From Trichoplusia ni (taxonomy: Eukaryota > Arthropoda > Insecta > Lepidoptera > Noctuidae), in the NCBI RefSeq assembly GCF_003590095.1, contig NC_039483.1:8556001-8620000 (forward strand): DNA of 64,000 nt. Reading direction: 5' to 3'. The notes under the pieces were generated by a model that was not told the DNA's origin, did no database searches, and was given only the letters and a program-made list of their open reading frames with translations. Below are positions 40,301 to 46,899 of the stretch, piece by piece; within the stretch, counting starts at the first letter, position 1, and the number at the start of each line of letters is the position of its first letter. A program made the position numbers and the translations under genes.

Positions 40301-41148
40301 GTCACCTACCTGCGCCTGGACGGCAGCGTGCCGCCGCACAAGAGGCACGAACTCGTCACGCGGTTCAATAACGACGTGTCCATTGATCTGCTGCTACTCA
40401 CTACAGCCGTAAGATCTGTTTTATAACTTCTGTTCTATAGTTATACATATGGTGGGAGACTTACACGGCTTGACTCACGACTTTTTGACTTCATCAGTTT
40501 GTCTATCAAGGTTTACTAAAAAGAGGTTTTTTAACCGGACATGTACCTCACAATTTAAACCTTTAATTGATTTAATTATTATTGACATGAATGTAATCCT
40601 TATAACTCAACAGGTGGGCGGTCTCGGTCTGAACCTAACTGGAGCGGATACTGTGATTTTTGTGGAACATGACTGGAACCCCATGAAGGACTTGCAAGCG
40701 ATGGACCGCGCTCATCGTATCGGACAAAAGAAGGTCGTCAACGTCTACCGCCTCATCACTCGTGATACGCTCGAGGAGAAGATTATGGGGTAAGACTGTC
40801 ATAAAACAACTTGAATCTTAAAAAAATGCTCATTCGTTATTTCAGTAGTCTAACGACCTAAATAACTTCCACAGATTACAAAAATTCAAGCTACTCACGG
40901 CGAACACTGTAATAAGCAGCGAGAACGCAGCAATGGAGACAATGGGCACCGACCAGCTGCTCGACCTGTTCAACTTGTCCAGCAGTAACGCGCAGACTCC
41001 GCAGCAACAGCAGCAGCAACAACAGGCGGGACCTTCTGGCTCCAAGTCCGTGCTGGAGACACTGCCAGACCTCTGGGACGACAAACAGTACGAAGAGGAG
41101 TACGACATGACCAACTTTATTAAAGGACTGAACAAAATGAGCGCTTAA
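7304..41148 (+). CDS. BTAF1: BTAF1 / Mot1 / Hel89B: TBP-associated Snf2-family ATPase, 33 coding exons
   Basis: BTAF1 is a nuclear ATPase that binds TBP through N-terminal HEAT repeats and uses a C-terminal Swi2/Snf2 motor to remove TBP from promoters (B-TFIID complex); this role is known for the family. Conserved stretches line up in order with human BTAF1, for example DRLFVLLEAG, DRFGDFVSDQ, VVAPVRETCAQTLGV, DDMGLGKTLQS, DEGHVIKNGK, LSGTPIQ, DRAHRIGQKK and METMGTDQLLDLF. All 32 introns use GT..AG and the joined phase stays open: 5607 nt, 1868 residues plus stop. Exon coordinates are in the block entries that follow. Intron 4 holds an RTE LINE and intron 28 a six-copy array of exon-28 sequence. 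Identity is very sure; a few exon edges, especially exons 1, 14 and 20, rest on splice signals and frame only. Confidence 0.96.
7315..9740 (+). other. BTAF1 intron 1
   Basis: A 2.4-kb AT-rich intron between the three-codon first exon and exon 2. I see no second gene in it. Short open frames on either strand have no recognisable domain. Confidence 0.6.
9741..27211 (+). CDS. BTAF1: BTAF1 exons 2-9: N-terminal HEAT repeats and conserved insert
   Basis: Exons: 9741-9918, 13726-13789, 18111-18251, 22835-22989, 23596-23794, 26053-26261, 26637-26732, 27035-27211. They encode about residues 4-410. Exon 2 is the first HEAT-type helix pair, ending TRIAAAQ. Exon 4 carries the FDIDRVLQHGAHLMGS segment, which matches FDICRLLQHGASLLGS of human. 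Exons 5-6 contain the basic SKERLAKQRQQL and MNLAKRKARLAFSKQKSRD stretches, the latter likely a nuclear localisation signal. Exon 7 has WPLEAWAG..WESRHGAA. Exons 8-9 hold the best conserved block, QEWLEDMALRLLCVLALDRFGDF and RETCAQTLGV. This arm curls round TBP in known structures. Introns 1-4 and 6 are long and rich in repeats. Confidence 0.93.
10121..10138. promoter_or_regulatory. 18-bp perfect palindrome centred on an E-box
   Basis: TCTGTTCACGTGAACAGA is its own reverse complement and has CACGTG at the centre, the site used by bHLH dimers such as Max-like or CLOCK/CYCLE-type factors. It is about 0.2 kb into intron 2. The palindrome is seen directly; any binding is inference. Confidence 0.35.
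10954..11007. repeat. Perfect inverted repeat, 25-bp arms, 4-nt loop
   Basis: The arms 10954-10978 and 10983-11007 are exactly complementary, separated by TTGT. Transcribed with BTAF1, it would form an uninterrupted hairpin. No flanking duplication marks it as a transposon. Confidence 0.85.
17295..17524 (+). mobile_element. Degenerate Helitron-like element
   Basis: It begins AATATTATAAAAATTATAAACGC, continues with CTCTTTCACGCAAAACCACTGAAAGG and ends GGCGGGTCCGCGGACAACAG CCAG before T. That order of segments is common in lepidopteran repeats with a GC-rich 3' end. The terminus CCAG departs from the CTRR rule, so this copy is decayed. The 5' boundary is approximate. Confidence 0.4.
17941..18020 (+). 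mobile_element. LINE 3'-tail fragment
   Basis: The segment TTTGAAATAAAAACTTTTGATTTT at the right end recurs at 31480-31506 and resembles the tail of the truncated LINE at 28.0-29.2 kb. Only the 3' end is present. Confidence 0.35.
19414..22558 (+). mobile_element. RTE-clade non-LTR retrotransposon, apparently full length, in BTAF1 intron 4
   Basis: The element is flanked by a perfect 10-bp target-site duplication, AGCCAAATCC, at 19404-19413 and 22559-22568. It has a short 5'UTR, one long open reading frame, almost no 3'UTR and a tail of TGAGA repeats directly after the stop codon. A single endonuclease-RT frame of about 1000 codons and a short-repeat tail rather than poly(A) are typical of RTE elements. 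It lies in the same orientation as BTAF1. The intact frame and undecayed duplication indicate a recent insertion. Confidence 0.9.
19548..22547 (+). CDS. RTE retrotransposon endonuclease-reverse transcriptase, 999 residues
   Basis: It makes the nick and cDNA for target-primed reverse transcription. Residues about 55-300 are an AP-type endonuclease (ATYNGRTLR, VGLSELRRQG, GDFNAKVG near 196-203, SDHRLVRG near 289-296). The reverse transcriptase follows: NNKAPGDDGIT, YRPISLLSHVYKLFSRVI, EQAGFRKGYST, motif A VDYEKAFD (catalytic Asp about 647), VRQGDVISPKLF, and motif C FADD (about 745-748, a variant of the usual YADD). The C-terminal region has HVCRRTDGRW and SVGRPAARWTDDL, typical of RTE proteins. 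There is no frameshift or internal stop. The ATG at 19548 is the first in frame; a later ATG is possible since the first 50 residues are low-complexity. Annotators often label such frames craniofacial development protein 2-like. Confidence 0.93.
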   Translation: MPSVVTTANPPLMQHNLNSRPPVPGSCTIPGHGTGHGNGAVGGAKNPRVTAGYLRKLTLATYNGRTLRLNEHVAELEVELSRINWHIVGLSELRRQGEETITLEAGHLLYFREGHQPSQGGVGFMIHKSLKGSIVEVGSVSARVAYLVLKITERYTLKVIQVYAPTSSHPDDEVEAMYEDIVKAMSRTKTFYTVVMGDFNAKVGVQENGESRVGPFGFGRRNHRGQMLVNFLEAQGLFLMNSFFQKKPQRKWTWRSPDNVTRNEIDFIMSNKRQIFRDVSVINRVNTGSDHRLVRGTLSINLKIERARLMKSTLRPTLPQVEAGCESFQLELRNRFAMLETTQDINDATDCLVRVVREVGYKYFRPMSNGRKSALTSETLELMRKRRENINATPSERQVLNREIKKLIRRDTRRANTRSIEQAIERNQGSKVFSKAHISRCHLTKLSTSQGTTVTSKPEILAEVEKYYGDLYSPKSSPPQAHSADDPRARLTRHLTDELPDIDMGEIRIALGQLHNNKAPGDDGITTELLKAGGTPVLTELVKLFNSVIHTGITPEAWSRSVVVLFFKKGDNTRLENYRPISLLSHVYKLFSRVISNRLAQKFDDFQPPEQAGFRKGYSTVDHIHTLRQIIQKTEEYNQPLCLAYVDYEKAFDTVETWAVMESMQRCLVDCRYVEVLRCLYKAATMTVQVQEQSTKPIQLRREVRQGDVISPKLFTNALEDVFKTLDWKGRGLNINGQYILHLRFADDIVIMAESLQELELMLNSLSDSSRRVGLGMNLNKTKVMYNGLVLPRPVVVNGAALEVVQEYIYLGQTIQLGRHNFEKEASRRIRLGWAAFGKLRHIFESSIPQSLKTRVFNQCVLPVMTYGAETWTLTVGLVHKFKVAQRAMERAMLGVSLVDKIRNEVIRQRTKVTDIARRISTLKWKWAGHVCRRTDGRWSRHVLEWRPRLGKRSVGRPAARWTDDLKKVAGSGWMRAAQDRDGWRSLGEAYVQQWTAIG
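22569..22834 (+). other. Rest of intron 4 with a probable repeat fragment
   Basis: About 22630-22800 includes ACTGCTGGTCAAAAGCCTTC, which resembles the GGGCAAAGGCCTCCCC word seen in other decayed repeats in this window, then a polypyrimidine tract and the acceptor at 22833-22834. The intron left of the LINE, 18252-19403, shows nothing recognisable. Confidence 0.3.
23795..26052 (+). other. BTAF1 intron 6
   Basis: A 2.3-kb AT-rich intron in which I see no gene, known repeat or strong motif. Confidence 0.5.
27531..27779 (-). pseudogene. C-terminal fragment of a transposon protein, probably a DDE transposase
   Basis: An 82-codon minus-strand frame in intron 9 reads ADDWQKVVQRTKKIWLQDWDRD and IEQPLIINGTDTCSLDSDFEA. 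The pattern W..VV..T.K...DW.RD followed by an acidic Ser/Asp tail resembles the C-terminal end of Tc1/mariner-like transposases in insects. That resemblance is from memory of the family and is weak. The rest of the transposase is missing. It is not a BTAF1 exon, since it lies on the opposite strand. Confidence 0.35.
28009..29203 (-). mobile_element. 5'-truncated LINE (Jockey/CR1-like) in intron 9
   Basis: On the minus strand a C-terminal RT-family coding fragment (29203-28751) is followed by about 0.7 kb of 3'UTR and a terminal tail of TTTTGAT repeats at about 28030-28009. Within the 3'UTR, GAGTTTGTTGCGCCGTTTC (about 28160-28140 reversed) matches a related degenerate word at 31.37 kb. No target-site duplication was identified. 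5' truncation is usual for such elements. Confidence 0.7.
28751..29203 (-). pseudogene. LINE reverse-transcriptase C-terminal fragment, 150 codons
   Basis: The frame reads MSYGILLWGKAADIESIFVLQKRAVR, then LRERFKEIGILTVASQFILDN, then LYNKLPLSL. The YGI..WG, IF.LQKRAVR and LF..L.ILT...Q.I. pattern is the conserved region after the RT domain of Jockey-type LINEs. The whole endonuclease and catalytic RT core are absent, so it is a dead fragment. The ATG at 29203 is only the first Met inside it. Confidence 0.75.
29537..36972 (+). CDS. BTAF1: BTAF1 exons 10-25: middle HEAT-repeat array and linker
   Basis: Exons: 29537-29799, 30066-30351, 30585-30728, 31019-31178, 31595-31680, 32278-32427, 32762-32898, 33241-33337, 33566-33708, 33863-34081, 34389-34510, 34795-34928, 35170-35317, 35639-35874, 36297-36429, 36737-36972. 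They encode about residues 411-1308. Landmarks matching the human order are LPRLWPYLDH, TWLCLAMQPARLPVD, GSALQRLVASLVVSAW, ALYYDEVAL, LPEKLNPVVRPLMDSIKKE, RRGATLALTSLATYFG, QIVPYIVLLVVPLLGRMSD and KIPVPVSAELRSYQQ. Exons 13 and 20 are low-complexity and diverged. Exons 10, 21, 23 and 24 are extremely GC-rich with Ala/Arg runs, unlike exons 16-19; this makes long spurious open frames on the other strand. Confidence 0.93.
31361..31506 (+). mobile_element. LINE 3'UTR/tail fragment in intron 13
   Basis: GAGTTTTTTGCCCGTTCTTCTC and the terminal TTTTTGATTTTGATT match in order the 3'UTR and tail of the minus-strand LINE at 28.0-29.2 kb. Only the last ~150 bp are present, close to the acceptor of exon 14 (31595). 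Confidence 0.5.
33784..33843. repeat. Three tandem copies of a 20-bp unit next to the exon 19 acceptor
   Basis: TAGTTTACAGTTCAAATTTT repeats at 33784, 33804 (two changes) and 33824. Each unit includes TTTACAG, an acceptor-like word, within 20-80 nt of the true acceptor at 33861-33862. Confidence 0.85.
35885..36062 (+). mobile_element. tRNA-derived SINE in intron 23
   Basis: The head has an A-box match, TAGCCGAGTGG, at about 35892-35902. The body GTAGGACAAGCATAAGTGAG, CACGAACGCTTGTACCGAGTC resembles common lepidopteran SINE bodies and, more loosely, the SINE at 1318-1483. The B box is degraded. It starts only about ten bases after the exon 23 donor. Confidence 0.5.
36595..36660 (+). mobile_element. 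Fragment of a Helitron-like repeat in intron 24
   Basis: CTTTTCACGCTTAAACGGCT AGACCGAT matches CTTTTTCATGCTTAAACAGCT AGACCACT in the element at 46.1 kb. Only the internal part survives. Confidence 0.4.
37285..40789 (+). CDS. BTAF1: BTAF1 exons 26-32: Snf2/Swi2 ATPase domain
   Basis: Exons: 37285-37465, 37749-38044, 38246-38419, 39153-39326, 39703-39851, 40150-40408, 40614-40789. They encode about residues 1309-1778. Motif I/Walker A is DDMGLGKT (Lys about 1334), motif II is DEGH (about 1434-1437), and motif III is LSGTPIQ (about 1461-1467). The Snf2 signature LWSLFDFLMPGLLGTERQF is in exon 28. The second RecA lobe has ALVFCQLKKMLDIVEHDLL, TYLRLDGSVPP and the motif V/VI block VGGLGLNLTGAD..QAMDRAHRIGQ (about 1720-1757). 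All key residues are present, so the motor looks functional. Exon 28 is followed by tandem copies of itself; the canonical splice from 38419 to 39153 gives an uninterrupted human-like sequence, LHRQ-VLPFLLRRVKED. Confidence 0.96.
38315..39045 (+). repeat. Six exact 116-bp copies of exon-28 sequence with splice donor
   Basis: Copies start at 38315, 38431, 38547, 38663, 38779 and 38895; a partial seventh runs 39011-39045 with one change at 39024. Each unit is the last 105 nt of exon 28 (35 codons, FTARYSRP to CEALHRQ) plus the first 11 intron bases, GTACACTACAG. The junction recreates AG directly before the next TTCACG. Only copy 1 is needed by BTAF1. Because 116 is not a multiple of 3, read-through passes all three frames, all of which are open to 39070. 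Use of donor 4 would insert 116 residues in frame; donors 2, 3, 5 and 6 would mostly break the frame. Identity between copies means a very recent expansion or an assembly error. Confidence 0.97.
40875..41148 (+). CDS. BTAF1: BTAF1 exon 33: C-terminal tail with polyglutamine
   Basis: The final exon completes Gly from a split codon and reads LQKFKLLTANTVISSEN, then METMGTDQLLDLF, a polyglutamine run of eight residues (about 41001-41024, mixed CAG/CAA codons), LPDLWDDKQYEEEYD and the stop TAA at 41146-41148. The MGTDQLLDLF and DLWD blocks are also present in human BTAF1, where the polyglutamine is absent, so the Gln run is a lineage-specific insertion in a linker. Confidence 0.95.
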
Positions 41149-42340
41149 CCCTTCAAGTTGGTAACTGCAATTTAAGTCATTGTCACCCAATATTCTAGCA
41201 GCTGCATGGTCAACTTTTTGGTGGGCTCTCGAACCCGTTTATAGGCCATGGCCCATTAACCTGGCAGCTGGAATCTGGTTAAAAGCAAAAACAATTTTTT
41301 TTTTTCGATAGTGACCTGACCAAGTCCAACCGACATAATAATTTAGAGCTAGCAACTTGAAACATTATAATTACTGTTCAATTTTATTTTCAAATATTTC
41401 GCATATTAGCGCGATCAGTTTTTCAGTCTAAATAAGTCCTAGATTGGGTAATAAGCTGCGTTATACCCACCTTTCTGTTCAAGTTGTGTGCCAATATCTA
41501 AAATGCATAAGTGATTCAATATAAGCGATACAATGCATTCTAATCGTAAGATTAAAACGTATTTCATTTGATAAATATATAGCTTTAGGATGTGTTCGAT
41601 TTTGGTGTAGCCAAATTGATTTACCTTGTACTGAGTTGGGCTGTGGTGGTAGTGACAAGACGACGCACGACCAATCGACGTTGAGACATTTTTATACTTC
41701 TTTCATGTACACAACATAATGTGTAGTGGTAATGAGTGTCGAACATTCCATGTACCATACATGGCTTATCCATTTGCTCGACTCCGTTTGTCGTGACTAC
41801 CAAAGCTTATCGCAAGACCACCGCAGTCCTAACGTTGACCTTCCTACAAAGCCCACGCTTTGTTGGGAGGTTGCTATGTTTGAAGAGGCTGACCATTCTA
41901 GTAGTGATAGTTGTAGACCCAGACAGCTTTAGAAAGTTGCCTTAGTAATGTTCTATGAATCTTGTATTTCTTAAAATTGTGTAGTTCTTAGACTAGTTTT
42001 ATTATACACACGTGTGACGATACACGCAGTAGTGTAGCATTTTGTAAATTTACAGTCTATTTCACTTTCATACAACGAGTCCATCACACTTGAGCTTTCG
42101 ATATCAGTCAATTATATCTGATGAGATACATTTTATAAGTGTTCGGTACTACTTTAGCTGTATGTATAACCATACTATTATGAAATAGTCTGTAACGAGT
42201 ATTCAATAACTTTCTGCAATTAAAAGTAAAGTTGATTACGAATGAAGATCATGGTAGTCATTGTTTGATTTGAACGAAATATCCGTAGAAAGTTCATGAT
42301 TATAATGTTACTTATTTATACATTTTTGAACTTGGTCATA

Positions 42341-42432
42341 AACAATTGTTAGGGATTGATTAGTATTAAGTACTCTTAAAATCGCAAAATATCTAAACCT
42401 TTCTTACACTAATCAATCCCTACTGATTGTTT
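42341..42432. repeat. Hairpin-forming inverted repeat in the BTAF1 3'UTR
   Basis: TAGGGATTGATTAGT (42350-42364) and its exact complement (42408-42422) form a 15-bp stem. After a 3-nt internal loop, AAACAAT (about 42340-42346) pairs with ATTGTTT (about 42426-42432). The apical loop is about 43 nt. Confidence 0.7.
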
Positions 42433-42897
42433 AAGTAAATTACATGTAGTTACAAACTTTCTTAAAGTTCAAAGCTAAATTGATAGATAGCATTCTTACC
42501 ATTGCATCATTTAGTTATTTAGAAAATTTAATATATTATCAACTTGTATTAATTAATTAGGTGATCAAGCCAAAATAATGTAGTTGTGACTGTCATAAAC
42601 ATCACTGGCCCCCTATTGTTATACAAATATTTATTTACTCAATACTTACGTAAACACTTAGTAGTTCATTCTGTAAGCTATTCAAATGTAAGGTTCCTTG
42701 TGTAAGAATTTACCTCATGATTTGATTTTTCTCTATGATTGAATAATTTATTTATTATTGTAGCGTTATAAGGAACAGTCATGCTGCTTTAGTCATTTTT
42801 GTAGTTTTTAGTGTGGCGCAGCGTCGCTGGTGTTTATATTTAGATTTGAATGTTTTTTGTTTGCTGTTCAGTACCTGCTCAACATAAAGCACTAATG

Positions 42898-42907
42898 AAT
42901 AAATAAA
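42898..42907 (+). terminator. Probable BTAF1 polyadenylation signal
   Basis: Two overlapping AATAAA hexamers, followed 10-25 nt later by GATGTTTTGTTCT, a GU/U-rich downstream element. Confidence 0.5.
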
Positions 42908-42925
42908 AGAATGATGTTTTGTTCT

Positions 42926-44336
42926 ATATTCATGCGTGATTTTTTACAAGCAAAACAGTTAATTCGCTATTCTCTTGTATTTTGTGTATAAATATTTTAT
43001 TGTTAAAGATTTTGTCAAAATTCACTAAGTTTAAGTCTGTGAATTCATGTTTCGTAATACTTTTGTGTGATGAGTGGCAAAATCGCACGTACTTCCAGTC
43101 TATTTGTAGTAAATCTATGTTGGTCTACTGTCTGGATAAAAATAAAGCATTTTTTGTAATTGGTGTACTCATTTTACTTTCTCTTTACTTTCTTTTCGGT
43201 AAACCAGTCATTATTTTTACAATCAAAATTGTTATTTCACCTATGCTAAGGTACTGTTTTATTTTAATATCTAAATAATCGGAAAAGGAGGTTTTATTCA
43301 TCACCCATTTGTGTAACAGATGAAATATATTTATTTCTAGTGTTCCGAACCCCAATGGTCTGAACGTCCAACCGCCTTCTTGGTCGTTGTAAAAAAAAAT
43401 TGAGGGTGGATACCTATAAACTTATTTGTCACTCAACTAATTTGCTTTTTTATTGATCAGCTTATTTTTATAGAACCCCCAGTGCCGCGATTGAAACTGG
43501 CACTTGACTGTATTATATTTCCGTTTAATTAAATAAATGTAGCTACGGGGGTTTTACGTATTCATTTATTCTTTAAATACATGATTATAAAGGATTTTTT
43601 TTTAATATCTTTTCCAGTTTGCCGAAATATAATGGCCGTTTAAAATAATGGCTATTGCAATACTCAGTTAAAATAAATTAAATCGGTATTAAACCGTAGA
43701 CACCTTCAGCGCACAGGGCGTTAGGTTTGGCTGCACCTTTGTTGGTAAAATTGCACTATTTTAAAGGCGAAATGGCCATCACCGTTCATAAATCAGTACG
43801 AATTAGTTAGTTCCGGGAATTTTCCTGAGTTTTTGGGTTGGCTTTCTGAAGACCTAGATATTTTTAACTATTTAGCATTTCTGACATATTATGTTACTTA
43901 TATCAAGAATCAGACGAGATTTTAATAAATCTAATAGTGCCTCTAGAAACTTTAACCTTCAATTACAATATTAAAAGAAAATCGACAAAATCAACAATGT
44001 TTCTGTTTCTTCTAAACTAAAAGTACAGAGATTCAATTTCGTAGCTAAGCCCTCTTTTCCAGAGTTGATACTTGACCATTCAAACAAATTACAGAGTACA
44101 TTTTTATTTTTTTCAATTCGAATCAACCCTTTCCCATCTACCCTGAGCTAACCTCGTTTATTGAAATAAACTCTAGCGTTTAATTTTTTTTGCTACTTTA
44201 ACCTTTTCACTGAAGTGATAGTATAACAAATAATAGTAACAGCATCATGCTTCGGTACGAGAGTAGAATTTATTCTTTTCAACTTCATATCGCATGAATG
44301 TCAATTAGGTTTGCGTTGAAAGAAACGTGACATTGT
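42926..44336. other. Intergenic DNA after BTAF1
   Basis: AT-rich, without a recognisable gene. A second AATAAA at 43141-43146 may serve a longer BTAF1 transcript. Confidence 0.4.
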
Positions 44337-44594
44337 TAGTTCAGAAACAAGCCGCGAGAGACCGCCAATGTGCATCAACACCATGGCGAAGGCGACGTCA
44401 AGCGTGTGAATAATTTTTGTTTTCTACGTGAAAATGTTGTTATCAGCTTGTTTGTAAGTTGAAAGACTTGAAATAAACTAACTTGTAGTGTGTTTATATT
44501 GTCTAGTGTAAATACTGAACGTCAAAAGTTTAAAGTTTTGTGTGTGAAGTTGTAACGAACTCTCGGATCACTTTGGAGTTCAGGTGTCAACGAG
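44337..44594 (+). other. Candidate non-coding first exon of the next gene
   Basis: TTAGTTC at 44336-44342 resembles an arthropod initiator. The following 250 nt have leader-like composition and end at a strong donor, CGAG|GTAAGAAAG (44594/44595). A 13-codon upstream frame (44368-44409) contains a good initiation context, CACCATGG. No TATA box is evident. It is less AT-rich than its flanks. Everything beyond the donor and the small frame is inference; no downstream coding exon lies in the window. Confidence 0.3.
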
Positions 44595-46074
44595 GTAAGA
44601 AAGTGATGCTTATTCTGTTATTACGACTTCTAAAATTAACATTTCTGACAATGTCGTGAGTTATATTGTCCCAACAAGTTACAATTAGCTCCAAATAGTA
44701 TATTCGTTGCAAAATGAAGTACACACAGGTAGGTAATAGTTATAAATAATTCACTGTAAGGTTAGGATCTTGTCTTGGTTGTATCAAGACGTTCGTGTAA
44801 GTTTTGTTATTGTAACTGGAATAGCCAGCGGATTTTGGTTATTTCGTGACGGGAAGTCGCTTTCAAAAAGTTTTTGTTTACAAACTTGTGAAGTAGCTAC
44901 CTACTTACCTAGTGACCTCATATTTTTACATGTGTGAGAGGATCTCTTTGGTTAGAGAGATGTAACTCTATTTATATAAACATGCATCATGATATTGAGA
45001 ATTGGGTTTTGTTGTTGTTGTGTTGTTGAGTTCTATGAATTGGATGCATTTAGCTGCAATAAAGGTTGTCACTACACAACTTTATTATTACACACTGCAT
45101 TGTTGATTCCTTGGCACTAGTGTGTCACTACTCTTAACATGCTTTTATTATGTTTATAAAGTTATTTTTGAAAGTTATAATTATTTTACTAAAAGTTTTT
45201 CGGAATCAAAAGTTTTTAAAAGTGAAACAAATACATTATTAGTTTCATATACCTATATTTTTGGCCAGAATGGAATGGAGGAAAGGCATAACAGTTTAAT
45301 ATACTAGAAGTATTTCTAAGTATATTTTTAAAGTTCTTTTTATATTTTATGATGAAAATTTGACTACCTATGCTAACTTGATTTACAGTTCTTTACAATT
45401 TTATTCCATATCATTTTGAGCCATAAACTTTTCAATATTATTGAGTATAGAAAATATATTCATATTCATACAAATAAAAAAAAACAATGAAACAAGAATA
45501 AATTTACTTTTTAATACGATTACTGCAATTATTACTAATGATAAATGTAGCAAACAATTATCGATAGTAATAATTATCAAAACCAATATTAAAACTATGT
45601 ACCAAAGATCTAGTTTCAACCTTTTGTATGGCTATTCACACTTAATAAACTACTATTTTTATGTATTTATATCAAAATATTTAAACAACAACAATAAGCA
45701 GCCAATGGGCTAATGATGATGATGATGAAAACAACATCCTTCAGATTGATGCTGCCGAACCCCTCCTCCCATATAATGTAACAAAATATCAAAATTTACT
45801 ATGTACTATAAACATAATTGATGGTCTAGACTGTCAATAACTGTAATCAGTTAAATAAATATTGTGGTTATAAAGTTATATTAGTAGACCTATGTAGACT
45901 GATAGTGTTGTTATCATTGATCCACTACAGTTTGGTAGTCTCACAAATATTAAAAATCTAACAGGTAGGTAATAATAACTGTTTGACAAACTTTTTTCTT
46001 AGTGACATTTTTTTTAAGGGTAATTAATGTAAGAACTTTTTTAAGAAAGCTTAAACATTGAATTTCGTTTTTTA
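44595..46074. other. Non-coding DNA, possible intron
   Basis: AT-rich. An (ATG)5 microsatellite is at 45713-45727. No gene seen. Confidence 0.4.
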
Positions 46075-46249
46075 TCACAATAATTATGTCAATGCGTTTG
46101 TGACTTTTTCATGCTTAAACAGCTAGACCACTTTCGATGAAATTTAGTATGGTAGCAGATTACACCTTGGTACAATAAACTACAATGCTTAACACGTTTC
46201 TGCAACTGCCGCCGCCATCGAGGTGGGCGAAGCCGCGAGTAACGGCTAG
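46075..46249 (+). mobile_element. Helitron-like non-autonomous element
   Basis: The 3' end reads GGGCGAAGCCGCGAGTAACG GCTAG and is followed by T, the CTRR|T ending with a GC-rich hairpin just upstream. The interior, ATGCTTAAACAGCTAGACCA, is shared with the fragment at 36.6 kb. The 5' edge is approximate. Confidence 0.55.
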
Positions 46250-46800
46250 TTTTCAATGATTCGAAAACTGATTTACTGGTCTGAATATTATAATGAGTTA
46301 TAAAATATTATATAGGTTTTTTTATATTCCTTGTCTTTGAAATATCAGTACCTACTAATATTACTTTTTTCATCCACAATCAAGTTTGTGATCACACCTT
46401 GTAAAGCCAAATAGCTCAAAGGCGTGCAAAAATATGTACACCCAGCCTTACATTGAACTATAAAACTACAGCAAACTTGTCTTTACAAATATTGTACTTT
46501 CGAAAAATAATTATTATCATTATAAATCAATTCGCGTTAGTCTTCAGACACACATGTAGCACACGATGTGTCAAATATCAATGAAATTCAAATAAAAACT
46601 TGTTTCAAACACAATACAATAGAATTTATTGTTAAAACACTCGCCCACTCTACCAGCAATATTGTACATTGTAAACATGAGCGTAAAACAATAAAAAAAC
46701 ACAATGTGTCATCAATACGTCTCTTTAAAAAAAAAACCGGTTTGCAACAATCAATTCCCTTTGTGCGCGACATCAATGGGAGCGGTTACTGTGTACCTAT

Positions 46801-46899
46801 CCTTTGATCTCGCCGCCCTCAGAAGATGCGACAGTGCGCTAATACCGGCGGGCCGCGGAACAACGTCGCAACCGCCGCGCGCCGCCGCCCGCTTTGATG
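46801..46899 (+). promoter_or_regulatory. Paired TCF/Pangolin-type sites with helper motifs
   Basis: CCTTTGATC (46801-46809) and GCTTTGATG (46891-46899) both fit the Drosophila TCF/Pangolin HMG consensus SSTTTGWWS. GCCGCCC lies 2 nt after the first (46812-46818; one base off the helper GCCGCCR), and a perfect helper GCCGCCG (46881-46887) lies 3 nt before the second. The helper site is the target of the TCF C-clamp in fly Wnt enhancers (established knowledge). The pairing is seen in the sequence; enhancer function is inferred. Confidence 0.4.

Larger units (their letters stand above)
41149..42925 (+). other. BTAF1 3'UTR (probable extent)
   Basis: AT-rich sequence without other genes follows the stop. 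The likely end is near the paired AATAAA at 42898-42907, about 1.75 kb after the stop; shorter or longer forms (AATAAA at 43141) are possible. About 41640-41930 is less AT-rich and may be an old insertion, but I could not identify it. Confidence 0.5.
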
